Assembly: GCF_001884135.1 (NCBI RefSeq) | Contig: NZ_MAOC01000021.1 | Location: 1-64,000, forward strand | DNA: 64,000 nt | Source: Bacillus nitratireducens | GTDB lineage: Bacteria; Bacillota; Bacilli; Bacillales; Bacillaceae_G | Direction: 5' to 3' | Shown: positions 1-7,418 of the stretch, in pieces | Layout of the letters: every line of letters begins with the position of its first letter | How positions within the stretch are numbered: the first letter of the stretch is position 1 | The notes under the pieces: model-generated | What the model was told of the DNA's origin: nothing | What the model saw: only the letters and a program-made list of their open reading frames with translations | Databases searched by the model: none | Translations under genes and position numbers: made by a program

Positions 1-515
1 GGGAGGACAGTATTCCCTGAAAGAGGCTTATCAGTATATGGAGAGTAAGGGTGTTAAGGGTACGGTTGGAGCTAATAACTTTAAATTTGGAGATAATGCT
101 AAAAATCATTTGAAAAATGTTGAGAATATAAGCACTAAGAAAGGGGTTAGTGGTGGACATAACATGGATGAAATTTACAATATTTTTAAAAATAAGGGTG
201 TTGATGTAGAAGACTTAATTACATATAAAAATCAAATTATTAAATTAAATGGATTTATGAGATAGAATCAAAATACCTAGAAAAGATATGGCTGGAAATA
301 TTGCAGAACCTGTTTCGTATAAAAATATTAAGGAGCCTAAAACGATATACGATCCAGCAATGATTAGTGATGATAAGATATATCAGTGGGGAAAAGAAGC
401 AATGCAAAAGGGAACAATAAATGGTAGGCTTGTTGAAGGTACTGCTTCAAATGGATTGAAGTTCAGAGGTTATTTAAATGATACTGGGGAGATAACTAAC
501 TTTTCCCAATTCTAG
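1..515 (+). pseudogene. C-terminal end of a polymorphic toxin, CdiA-type tRNase-like, frameshifted
   Basis: The reading frame enters from outside the window (first complete codon at 2) and ends at a TAG at 263-265. A second frame runs from about 264 to the TAG at 513-515. Joined, they read as one toxin tail: KGVSGGHNMDE in the first part, then IPRKDMAGN, EPKTIYDP, YQWGKEAM and NGLKFRGYL ending GEITNFSQF in the second. This arrangement resembles the C-terminal tRNase domain of CdiA-like toxins; that family name is from memory. The frames join if one base is missing near 251-255, where NG should be followed by Y-E-I. The CdiI-like gene 40 bases downstream supports the identification. As it stands the toxin domain cannot be made in one piece. 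Confidence 0.6.
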
Positions 516-553
516 ACTGATATTATAAGATACAATATTTATAGGAGGATACA

Positions 554-944
554 ATGAATAGTAATTTTGAATTTATTGAAGATAAAGAGAAAAACGATGA
601 ATTGATGTCAATATATTTTAACTTTATAAACGGTAAGTACTTGGAAAGAGCTTTGAGTTTTTTTGTAAAAAAAAGAGGGGTTTGGACAAGAAATAGTATT
701 TGTTCATTTTCAGTCTGATTTAGATGAATTTGATATGTCACAGCTACCTACACCTTTAGATGATAAGCATGTGTTAGTTGAATTAGATTCTCCAGCTGTG
801 GAGTCTGAACAACAAGTGTATTTGGACTTTGAAAATTTTTATAATTATTTGGAAGAACATGTGAAAAAAGAAGTGGAAAAAAATCCAGAAAGAAATGGAT
901 TAATGGATTTATTAGTACAAGTTAAGAGTAGCTTAAATTTGTAA
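554..944 (+). pseudogene. CdiI-like immunity gene with a homopolymer frameshift
   Basis: The gene starts at ATG 554 behind an AGGAGG site and reads MNSNFEFIEDKEKN, FINGKYLERALSFFVKK before leaving frame; the original frame ends at 716-718. The other frame supplies GQEIVFVHFQSDLDEF, then YLDFENFYNYLEEH and LLVQVKSSLNL up to 944. The break is an eight-A run at 667-674. Seven A's would restore one continuous protein of about 129 residues. The composite resembles the ribonuclease-toxin immunity proteins called CdiI, which bind and block the cognate toxin domain in the cytoplasm. It lies directly after the decayed toxin end, as expected for a toxin-immunity cassette. Phase variation or polymerase slippage at the A run could in principle restore some product. 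Confidence 0.65.
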
Positions 945-1086
945 TATCTTATAGCCGTTTTACTAGATTTGAAGGGAAGAAAAATAACTTTTTGAAGAAC
1001 GCGTTTTTATTAGGATTTTATTATATTTCAATAAGGAAGATTGTCTGATATTGAATAAGTAAAGAGGAAGTTATAGATGAAGAAGA

Positions 1087-1128
1087 CTCAACAAAAGAGA
1101 CCTCATATTTGAGATCTCTTTTGTTGAG
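1087..1128 (+). terminator. 14-bp perfect hairpin between the two toxin cassettes
   Basis: The arms CTCAACAAAAGAGA (1087-1100) and TCTCTTTTGTTGAG (1115-1128) are perfectly complementary with a 14-base loop. No clean T tract follows, so it is either a weak terminator or a boundary or recombination remnant. The stretch 945-1164 holds nothing else recognisable. Confidence 0.5.
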
Positions 1129-1164
1129 TGTATTGAAAAAATCCCTAATTAAAAATTAGCGTGA

Positions 1165-1623
1165 GATAACAACTATAAGCGTACGGGTGAATTGAGGAAG
1201 CTAGATAACGTTGCGCGAATTGATGAAATTGAAATAAACTTTAATTATAAAACTAAATTCGATTCAGAGAAATTTGCAAGACAGTTAAAGGATTAAGAAA
1301 AAGGTATGAATGAATTAACTGTATATGAGTACCAGAAAAATCGAGAGCATTTTATTGATAAAGGTAGAGCAATAGAAGGAAATGCATCTCAACAAGCTGA
1401 AAGGGAAAACAATTAAGCAAAAAACAAAAGAACTTAGAAGAGAAGGGCTATCTAGAGAAGAAGCTGAAATAAATGCTAAAAAATGGATGAAGACACAAGC
1501 AGCTCTTCATAATCCTGATCAAGTAGCTGGTGGAAATCATTTGAAAATTGGAGGCATGGCGGAAGGTATAGTAAAAATGCACCTGGTAAACCTGTTAATC
1601 CAAACTATTTAGAAGAATTTTAA
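1165..1623 (+). pseudogene. Ntox15-like nuclease toxin C-terminus, multiply disrupted
   Basis: The open frame from 1165 gives LRKLDNVARIDEIE and FARQLKD, then a TAA at 1294-1296 where a glutamine codon is expected, then EKGMNELTVYEYQKNREHF. Near 1401-1409 the frame shifts by one base into KELRREGLSREEAEINAKKW and LHNPDQVAGGNHLKIGG. Near 1556-1560 it shifts back, giving RYSKNAPGKPVNPNYLEEF and the TAA at 1621-1623. The ALHNPDQVAGG block and the preceding charged helix are typical of the polymorphic toxin type 15 (Ntox15) nuclease family as I remember it. No start codon or targeting domain precedes it, so it is an orphan C-terminal cassette of the kind found behind full-length LXG or Rhs toxins. 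One nonsense change and two compensating indels make it non-functional. Confidence 0.6.
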
Positions 1624-1641
1624 TGGAAAGGAGAATAATAG

Positions 1642-1998
1642 ATGAGTAAAATGGCAATTAAAATAAGCTCTAATGGTTTATTTAGTAAATGTGTAGTACC
1701 ATTAAGAAAGTACACCGGTTTAGGAATTACAGAGATAAAAAATAAAATTGAAAACAAAGATTTTTTTGCCGAAACAGATGCAAATGATATTGATGATATG
1801 GAAAATTTAAAGGAATTAGTTGATAACTTGTTGAAGTTAGGTGCGGAAGTGAAAATGTTTGATAGCGATGAATACGGTGAGGGAATTTTCGATTACCAAG
1901 AAATTTCTTACGGCGAATTTATAAATAATATTGACCGGTTAAAAGAAATTATGGAAGAATTACAGGATTACGATGATGCTTTGTCTGACGAAGGATAA
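1642..1998 (+). CDS. Putative immunity protein for the Ntox15-like cassette
   Basis: This 118-residue acidic protein starts at ATG 1642 behind a GGAAAGGAG site, 18 bases after the decayed Ntox15-like toxin. I do not recognise a named domain. The N-terminal part (MAIKISSNGLFSKCVVPLRK, then TGLGITEIKNKIENKDFF) looks like a small alpha/beta fold, and the C-terminus is helical and rich in Asp and Glu. Position and size fit a cognate immunity protein that would neutralise incoming toxin from sibling strains. Unlike the other three toxin or immunity reading frames at this edge, it is intact, which fits selection for immunity after loss of the toxin. The function is inferred from position only. Confidence 0.55.
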   Translation: MSKMAIKISSNGLFSKCVVPLRKYTGLGITEIKNKIENKDFFAETDANDIDDMENLKELVDNLLKLGAEVKMFDSDEYGEGIFDYQEISYGEFINNIDRLKEIMEELQDYDDALSDEG

Positions 1999-2032
1999 TA
2001 AAAAGGTTTCTCATCAAATTTTAATATAGCCC

Positions 2033-2061
2033 TTGACAGTTATAAATATAACCGATATACT
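2033..2061 (+). promoter_or_regulatory. Sigma-A promoter of the T-box transcript
   Basis: A consensus -35 TTGACA (2033-2038) and a -10 TATACT (2056-2061) are separated by 17 bases, upstream of the T-box leader. Confidence 0.75.
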
Positions 2062-2104
2062 TCATATTAATTTCAAAAGAAAATATATTCTAAATATTAA
2101 AATG

Positions 2105-2372
2105 CATTGAATAGGAGTAGTAAGGTCATGTATTTGTACAGAGAGCTATGGGTTGGTGCGACATAGTCAAATGACATCCTGAACTCGCCTAGGAGCAGTA
2201 AGGTGGAACGGAATCACATTCTTAGTAAATCTTAACGGTTAACCTTCGATATTAGGTTTGTAATCAAACGATTACTACTAAGGTGGATTCATAATGGAAT
2301 CAATAAGGGTGGTACCGCGTTAAGTAAATGGCTTAGCGTCTCTTTATATAGAGACGTTGAGCCATTTTTTTA
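2105..2372 (+). promoter_or_regulatory. T-box riboswitch leader
   Basis: The leader shows the hallmarks of a T-box: an AGAGAG segment followed by GGTTGGTG in the apical part of stem I (about 2140-2160), a downstream stem II/III region, and the near-invariant antiterminator sequence AAGGGTGGTACCGCG (2305-2319), followed by an intrinsic terminator. T-boxes sense uncharged tRNA and let transcription continue when an amino acid is scarce. Here the leader controls the NSS transporter that begins 90 bases after the terminator, so that transporter probably imports the cognate amino acid. The most likely specifier triplet is CTC (leucine) in GAACTCGCC near 2180-2188. That reading is uncertain because I did not fold the RNA. 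Confidence 0.85.
2328..2372 (+). terminator. T-box attenuator terminator
   Basis: A GGCTTAGCGTCTCT arm pairs with AGAGACGTTGAGCC and is followed by seven T's. It is mutually exclusive with the antiterminator formed by the GGTGGTACCGCG element just upstream. Confidence 0.85.
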
Positions 2373-2462
2373 TTTTATGGAAATAGAAATGGAGGGTTTA
2401 TTCGGATAGGTATATAAAATTTATTCATTTATATAAAAGGATTTAATTAGGAGGAAAATAAG

Positions 2463-3803
2463 ATGAAACAGACGGAGCAATGGACTTCGAAATTAGGTTT
2501 TATTATGGCAGCAGCAGGATCAGCAATTGGACTTGGCGCAATATGGAAGTTTCCTTATATTGCTGGAAAGAGCGGGGGAGGAGCATTCTTTTTAATCTTT
2601 ATATTATTTACTGTATTAATTGGATTACCGCTACTTATAGCTGAATTTATGATTGGACGCAGTACACAGAAACAAGCAGTTGGAGCATTTAAAAGTATCG
2701 CACCAAATACAGGATGGCACTGGATTGGGCGTCTTGGGGTTGGGACTTGTTTTATATTACTTTCATTTTATAGTGTTGTAGGTGGATGGGTACTAATTTA
2801 TTTATTCAGAGGAGTAACTGGACAACTTATTACTCCGGGACAAAATTACGGTTCGTTATTTACTGAAACAATTGGAAATCCGGTTTGGGCTATTACTGGA
2901 CATTTCGCTTTTATGTTCATTACGATATGGGTTGTATCAAAAGGTGTACAAAACGGAATTGAAAAAGCAAGTAAATATATGCTACCAGCATTGTTCGTTT
3001 TATTTGTCGCCCTTATTATTCGTTCATTAACACTGGATAATGCAATGCAAGGTGTGAAGTTTTTCTTACAACCAGATTTCTCAAAGATTACTTCAGAAAG
3101 TATTTTGTTTGCAATGGGCCAATCATTCTTTGCGATTAGCATAGGGATTTCGATTATGGTTACGTATAGTTCGTATTTAAATAAAAAAGAAAGTTTACCA
3201 AAATCAGCAGTTACAATTGTCGGATTGAATTTATTCGTATCTTTATTTGCAGGTCTTGCTATATTTCCAGCAGTATTTTCATTAGGAATGGAGCCGACAG
3301 AGGGGCCGGGCTTACTATTTATTGTATTGCCATCTGTATTTAGCCAAATTCCATTCGGAGGATTGTTCTTAACTGTATTTCTTGCGCTATTTACATTTGC
3401 CACATTAACCTCGGCATTTTCTCTACTAGAGACGGTTGTTTCAGCATTAGCAAATGGTGAACAAGAAAGAAGAGCTAAACTTTCATGGATCATCGGTTTC
3501 TGTATTTTCTTAGTAGGTATACCATCTGCCTTATCATTTGGAGTATGGAGTGATATTACGATTTTTGGGAAGAATATTTTTGATGCAGTAGACTTCTTAT
3601 CTAGTAATATATTAATGCCGCTTGGAGCGCTATTCATTAGTATTTTCGTATCATTCAAGATGGAAAAGAAAGTGCTAGAAGCTGAATTTTTTGTAGGTGG
3701 AAATTACGGAAAGATAGTATTTACGATCTGGGTATTTTTACTTCGATTTATAGCACCACTTGCGATAGTTATCGTATTTTTAAATGTAATAGGGATTATT
3801 TAA
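2463..3803 (+). CDS. Sodium-dependent transporter, neurotransmitter:sodium symporter (NSS) family
   Basis: This 446-residue polytopic membrane protein has about 11-12 hydrophobic segments. Its first segment carries the NSS signature [14 protein letters not shown] (residues 19-32), the unwound helix that coordinates sodium and the substrate amino group in LeuT- and MhsT-type carriers. The length matches bacterial NSS proteins. It starts at ATG 2463 behind AGGAGG. The T-box leader implies that expression rises when one amino acid is limiting, so the gene is best read as an amino-acid importer driven by sodium. The exact substrate cannot be read from the sequence; the tentative leucine specifier would suggest a branched-chain or similar substrate. 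No terminator separates it from the hydrolase gene that follows 34 bases later, so the two may be co-transcribed. Confidence 0.88.
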   Translation: MKQTEQWTSKLGFIMAAAGSAIGLGAIWKFPYIAGKSGGGAFFLIFILFTVLIGLPLLIAEFMIGRSTQKQAVGAFKSIAPNTGWHWIGRLGVGTCFILLSFYSVVGGWVLIYLFRGVTGQLITPGQNYGSLFTETIGNPVWAITGHFAFMFITIWVVSKGVQNGIEKASKYMLPALFVLFVALIIRSLTLDNAMQGVKFFLQPDFSKITSESILFAMGQSFFAISIGISIMVTYSSYLNKKESLPKSAVTIVGLNLFVSLFAGLAIFPAVFSLGMEPTEGPGLLFIVLPSVFSQIPFGGLFLTVFLALFTFATLTSAFSLLETVVSALANGEQERRAKLSWIIGFCIFLVGIPSALSFGVWSDITIFGKNIFDAVDFLSSNILMPLGALFISIFVSFKMEKKVLEAEFFVGGNYGKIVFTIWVFLLRFIAPLAIVIVFLNVIGII

Positions 3804-3837
3804 GTTTAAATGTTATAATATTCAGTAAAAAAAGAAG

Positions 3838-4755
3838 GTGATAATCATAAAGAAGAATTTGATTGAAGTTGGGAAATATATGATCATTAGAGGAAAAAAG
3901 CTATACGTTGAAACACATGGAAGTCCTAAAAATAAACCAGTATTATTTTTACACGGTGGTCCAGGTGAAAGTTGTTATGATTTTTCATTTCATCAAGCAG
4001 AGCGATTAAAAGATTCCTTATATGTAATTATGATAGATCAAAGAGGCGTTTGTCGATCAGAAGGAATTACTGAGGAAGAATCTTTTGGATTAAATGATTT
4101 AGTTGAAGACTGTGAGGAAATAAGAAAACTACTACAAATTGAGAAATGGTCTATAATTGGACATTCTTTCGGTGGATATTTAGCATTGTTATATGCAAGG
4201 GCGTATCCAAATTCAATAGAGAAAATAATATTCGAAGGGCCGACTTTCGATTTTTCATTAACAAGTAGAGCTTTATTACAAAAGACAGGAACGTTATTAA
4301 AAAAGTATGGAAAAGAAGCGGCAGCAGAAGAGTGCCTAGCTTATGCATCTAGTAATGCTAGTTCAGAAGAGTTGTTAGAAGCTTATATAAGATTAAGCGC
4401 TGAATTAGAAGAAAAAAGAATGGAGATTTACAATTATAAAAAAGATGAGACAGACGATAGTTTATATAGTGATGAAGAGTGGGAAGTATTTTCAAATCGC
4501 TCTAAAATCCATTTCGATAGATTAAAATCAGAGGGAGCATGTCATATATCACTGTTATCAAAAATAAAAGAAGTAAAGAATCCAATGTTATTAATTGTAG
4601 GAAAACACGATGTAGTAACCTGTGAAAAACAAATTGAAATATTTAATAATGATGCTTCAAATGGGAAGTATATTGTATTCGGAGAAAGTGGTCATTCACC
4701 GCATTATGAAGAAGCAGAGAGATTCGCAGAAACAATCATTCATTTTTTGAAATAA
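3838..4755 (+). CDS. Alpha/beta hydrolase, proline iminopeptidase-like
   Basis: The 305-residue protein has the alpha/beta hydrolase layout: oxyanion-hole loop FLHGGPGES, the DQRGVCRSEG turn typical of proline iminopeptidase-type enzymes, nucleophile elbow GHSFGG, an acid near GKHDVV, and the catalytic histidine in GESGHSPHYEE. It is predicted to be cytoplasmic, with no signal peptide. The start is unclear. GTG 3838 lies inside its own ribosome site; ATG 3880 (MIIRGKKLYVE) has a weak site but begins where homology begins. A non-ATG start between them is possible. The position behind the NSS transporter suggests a peptide- or amide-related role, but hydrolases of this fold have diverse substrates. 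Confidence 0.8.
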   Translation: MIIIKKNLIEVGKYMIIRGKKLYVETHGSPKNKPVLFLHGGPGESCYDFSFHQAERLKDSLYVIMIDQRGVCRSEGITEEESFGLNDLVEDCEEIRKLLQIEKWSIIGHSFGGYLALLYARAYPNSIEKIIFEGPTFDFSLTSRALLQKTGTLLKKYGKEAAAEECLAYASSNASSEELLEAYIRLSAELEEKRMEIYNYKKDETDDSLYSDEEWEVFSNRSKIHFDRLKSEGACHISLLSKIKEVKNPMLLIVGKHDVVTCEKQIEIFNNDASNGKYIVFGESGHSPHYEEAERFAETIIHFLK

Positions 4756-4756
4756 A

Positions 4757-4796
4757 AAAGAAAGGTGCTTCTAATAATGAGAAGCACCCTTTTTAA
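4757..4796. terminator. Bidirectional terminator between convergent genes
   Basis: The arms GGTGCTTCT (4764-4772) and AGAAGCACC (4780-4788) are flanked by A and T tracts, so the hairpin can end transcription from both the hydrolase and the minus-strand nucleotidyltransferase gene. Confidence 0.85.
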
Positions 4797-5368
4797 ATTT
4801 CGGGATAAGTGATAGTAATGTTAGGCCATTTGCTTTGCCAATTTTTTTTATTAACCCTATTTTTATACATATGTATTCGTTCTTTCGTTTCAAGAAAATG
4901 AGGTGTAGGTTTCACTTGTAATGAAAGTAAATCTTCTATTCCGCACGGGGATGTTAATATGACTTTGTTTTGCTCGTCCAAAGAAACACCAAGAGCGGTT
5001 GCTGTTTCAGGAAATTTAGAAATAGCATCAACAGAAGAAGAGTATGGCGGTATTCCATTCACTACATGCATGCGAGTTTGATTTTTTACTGACCAAGGGA
5101 TAGAGGCATCCAGATTCGTCAGCTTCTGTTCTAATGATTGTTCGTATACCTCATCTTTACGTAATGGATCAAAATAAATGACATCGACGTCGGGGGTAGC
5201 TGTTCGCACTTCGTAGTTATGTAAAGAATCCCAAATTTTAGAGCGGACAAATCCAGCGCAAACCCACCAATCGGGTAGCTCTAGTGATTTTGCCATTTGT
5301 AATACATTCATCATCCATTCGTCGTTTTCTATTAAGTGAATTACATCTTGCTCTGTTTTTATATTCAT
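4793..5368 (-). CDS. Nucleotidyltransferase family protein (DUF925-like)
   Basis: This is a protein of about 191 residues with the compact nucleotidyltransferase-like signature WWVCAGFVRSKIWD (34-47) followed by PDVDVIYFDP (59-68), where the acidic residues would bind metal. Such proteins are common in bacilli; their substrate is unknown. I chose ATG 5368 (MNIKTEQ) because the in-frame GTG twelve bases upstream is part of the AGGAAGGTG ribosome site. The gene ends inside the shared bidirectional terminator. It follows the Amj flippase gene on the same strand with only 24 bases between them, so the two probably form an operon, though no functional link is known to me. Confidence 0.75.
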   Translation of the reverse strand: MNIKTEQDVIHLIENDEWMMNVLQMAKSLELPDWWVCAGFVRSKIWDSLHNYEVRTATPDVDVIYFDPLRKDEVYEQSLEQKLTNLDASIPWSVKNQTRMHVVNGIPPYSSSVDAISKFPETATALGVSLDEQNKVILTSPCGIEDLLSLQVKPTPHFLETKERIHMYKNRVNKKNWQSKWPNITITYPEI

Positions 5369-5392
5369 TGATAAATACACCTTCCTAGTAGA

Positions 5393-6190
5393 TTAATGCA
5401 TCAGCTCAATAATCCATAAAATCCAGTAAGCACCTGGTACAAATAAAAGTTGTGCTAATAATGTGCCGAGAAGTCTAGAAATCATTAGCCAACCATACAT
5501 TTTACTCATTGCTTCAGCACCCTTTTCTGATTGTAAAGCTCTTTCTGTTAAAAGAGCAATGCGTGGATCGAGTAGCACTGTTAATAAAATGGTAGCAAAA
5601 CCATTAACCAGACCAGAAGCTGTACTTGCATTTGTTGCGTAATCTGGGTTTAAAAAGGAAGCGTAAAGGGCTGAAAGTACCCCCGCTGTATAAATTGCAG
5701 TAGCAAACATGTTAATAAGCATAATACGCTTTGGGATACCACCGATCCTCATTCGATGAATCATTTCGAATTTGGGGAAGCGTACATATTTTTTTGTGTA
5801 CTTTAATTTTTGAATGTTATTCGTCTTCATCATTCGAATGAATGAACCATCTGTTTCAAAGTTTTGAATGACGTATCCAAATATCTTTGTCAAAGTTGGA
5901 TAGAGTATAATCGCGAGCAATGTACCGACAGAAGCAGATAATAGAACGAGCCGTATAATATGCTCTAAATCAATAGAAGAATCTAGTTTTGCTTCATCGA
6001 CAATACCACCGATTAAAAAGGCTTGTAGTAAGTTAGATGTTCTTGAAATAAGCAGTACCATTCCTACGACGGATAAGGCAACGGCAATCTTTTTTAAACG
6101 TACCCCAGCTAATCGAATACTATAAGAGCTAGTTTCAACCGCGTGGATAACAATTGTGAAAGCCATTATAAAAATTAATGTAATTGACAT
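5393..6190 (-). CDS. amj: Amj-family lipid II flippase
   Basis: The protein of about 265 residues is strongly hydrophobic, with several membrane helices. It matches Amj (alternate to MurJ, formerly YdaH) by the order of blocks VETSSYSIRLAGVR, LLISRTSNLLQAF, FGYVIQNFETDGSF and LLDPRIALLTE. Amj moves the peptidoglycan precursor lipid II across the cytoplasmic membrane and backs up MurJ. I start it at ATG 6190 (MSITLIF) because GGTGA just upstream serves as ribosome site, rather than at the GTG at 6199. In B. subtilis the amj gene responds to cell-envelope stress; no such promoter motif is obvious here. Confidence 0.82.
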   Translation of the reverse strand: MSITLIFIMAFTIVIHAVETSSYSIRLAGVRLKKIAVALSVVGMVLLISRTSNLLQAFLIGGIVDEAKLDSSIDLEHIIRLVLLSASVGTLLAIILYPTLTKIFGYVIQNFETDGSFIRMMKTNNIQKLKYTKKYVRFPKFEMIHRMRIGGIPKRIMLINMFATAIYTAGVLSALYASFLNPDYATNASTASGLVNGFATILLTVLLDPRIALLTERALQSEKGAEAMSKMYGWLMISRLLGTLLAQLLFVPGAYWILWIIELMH

Positions 6191-6382
6191 TTGATTCACC
6201 AGTTTCTATTAAATTAAGTATAACTTTTTCACTTTATCATATCTTTTGTGATTTTGTAACTGAAAGTATAAGGGTTAGAAAAAACAATTTTCTGAAAAGT
6301 TAAATGGTGATAGTATAGTAAAGGGGGTAAGTAGGAGAATGGCTTTAATGGGGTACATATAAAATCAGTGGGGGAATTAAGT

Positions 6383-7048
6383 GTGTATAAAACATTTCTA
6401 TTTGATTTAGATGGAACATTAACGGATCCGAAAGAAGGGATTATAAATTCTGTTCTATACGCGTTAGAAAAAATCGGGATTGAAGAAGTAAATATAAGCG
6501 AGCTAGATTCATTTATCGGCCCACCAATACAACAATCTTTTGTAGATAGATATAATATGAACGAAATAGAAGTAGAACGAGCAGTGTTTTACTTTCGGGA
6601 ATATTTAAAGCAAAGTGGTTTATTAGAGAATAAAGTATACGATGGAATTACAACCCTATTGCAAGAATTAAAGGATGCTGGCAATCGTTTGTTTGTAGCA
6701 ACATCAAAACCTACTGTATTTGCGAAACAAGTAATAGAGCACTTTCAGTTAACAACTTTTTTTGAAGAGATTGTGGGGAGTAATTTAGATGGGACAAGAA
6801 TAAAAAAGGAAGAAATAATTGCTCATATTTTACAAACAAATGAAGAACTTAAAAAAGAAGAAATGGTGATGATTGGTGATAGAAAGCATGACGTAATCGG
6901 TGCGAACAGTAACGGAATTGCTTCAATAGGTGTATTGTATGGATATGGTAGTGAGATTGAATTGAGTGATGCTGGGGCGATTCATATAGTGAAAGATGTC
7001 GAAGAATTACAAAGCGTTTGTATAGAGAATAGTACGATAAAACTATAG
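6383..7048 (+). CDS. HAD-family phosphatase, phosphoglycolate phosphatase-like
   Basis: The protein of 221 residues carries HAD motif I FLFDLDGTLTD (Asp8, Asp10), motif II in ATSKP, and motif IV GDRKHD, with a helical cap between motifs I and II. This is the layout of phosphoglycolate phosphatase/PpaX-type enzymes that release phosphate from small phosphometabolites in the cytoplasm. I prefer the GTG start at 6383, eight bases after a GGGGG site, over the GTG at 6368, which lies in front of that site. It is a single gene followed by its own terminator. The substrate cannot be assigned from the sequence. Confidence 0.82.
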   Translation: MYKTFLFDLDGTLTDPKEGIINSVLYALEKIGIEEVNISELDSFIGPPIQQSFVDRYNMNEIEVERAVFYFREYLKQSGLLENKVYDGITTLLQELKDAGNRLFVATSKPTVFAKQVIEHFQLTTFFEEIVGSNLDGTRIKKEEIIAHILQTNEELKKEEMVMIGDRKHDVIGANSNGIASIGVLYGYGSEIELSDAGAIHIVKDVEELQSVCIENSTIKL

Positions 7049-7061
7049 AAATAGAACCTAG

Positions 7062-7113
7062 AAATCCCTTTATAACATATGACGATGAAATCGTTTTTGT
7101 TTAAAGGGATTTT
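7062..7113 (+). terminator. Terminator after the HAD gene
   Basis: AAATCCCTTTA (7062-7072) pairs with TAAAGGGATTT (7102-7112), enclosing a smaller hairpin, and a T run follows. Confidence 0.7.
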
Positions 7114-7134
7114 ACATATGTAATCGAATACTAT

Positions 7135-7335
7135 AATTAGACAATTTTAGCATGAAAAATTTGTAATAAAGTGAAACTTTGATCAGTGGAGGTTTTGTCC
7201 ATCCTCTACAAATTATCAGCCCTCACCAATCGGGATTTTACGGGCAGTTGATCTCAAGCCTAGCTTCCGCGCATTTGCTGAATTTTAAGGCGGGAGTCTT
7301 ACTGCCCGCAAATAGCGGGATAAAAAGAGGAGGAA
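7135..7335. repeat. Intergenic repeat-like element with nested hairpins
   Basis: This GC-richer stretch in an AT-rich gap contains CGGGCAG (7241-7247) paired with CTGCCCG (7302-7308), and CCCGC (7305-7309) paired with GCGGG (7315-7319). A further GATCAGTGGAGGTTTTGTCC segment lies at about 7181-7200. It resembles the dispersed non-coding repeats of the B. cereus group that I remember, but the subtype is not assigned. It lies between the HAD gene and the GntP permease and has no open frame of note. Confidence 0.55.
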
Positions 7336-7418
7336 TGTCATGAAATAAAATGATTTGAAATCCCGGTAAAAGTTTGTTGTTAAAAGATTGAATATTCAGT
7401 TTAAAAGGAGGGTTATAA

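Noticed and set aside
2846-3658. 270-codon open frame on the minus strand inside the NSS transporter gene
   Set aside because: It lies wholly opposite a well-identified gene, is rich in Asn, Ser and Pro from mirrored hydrophobic codons, and has no ribosome site.
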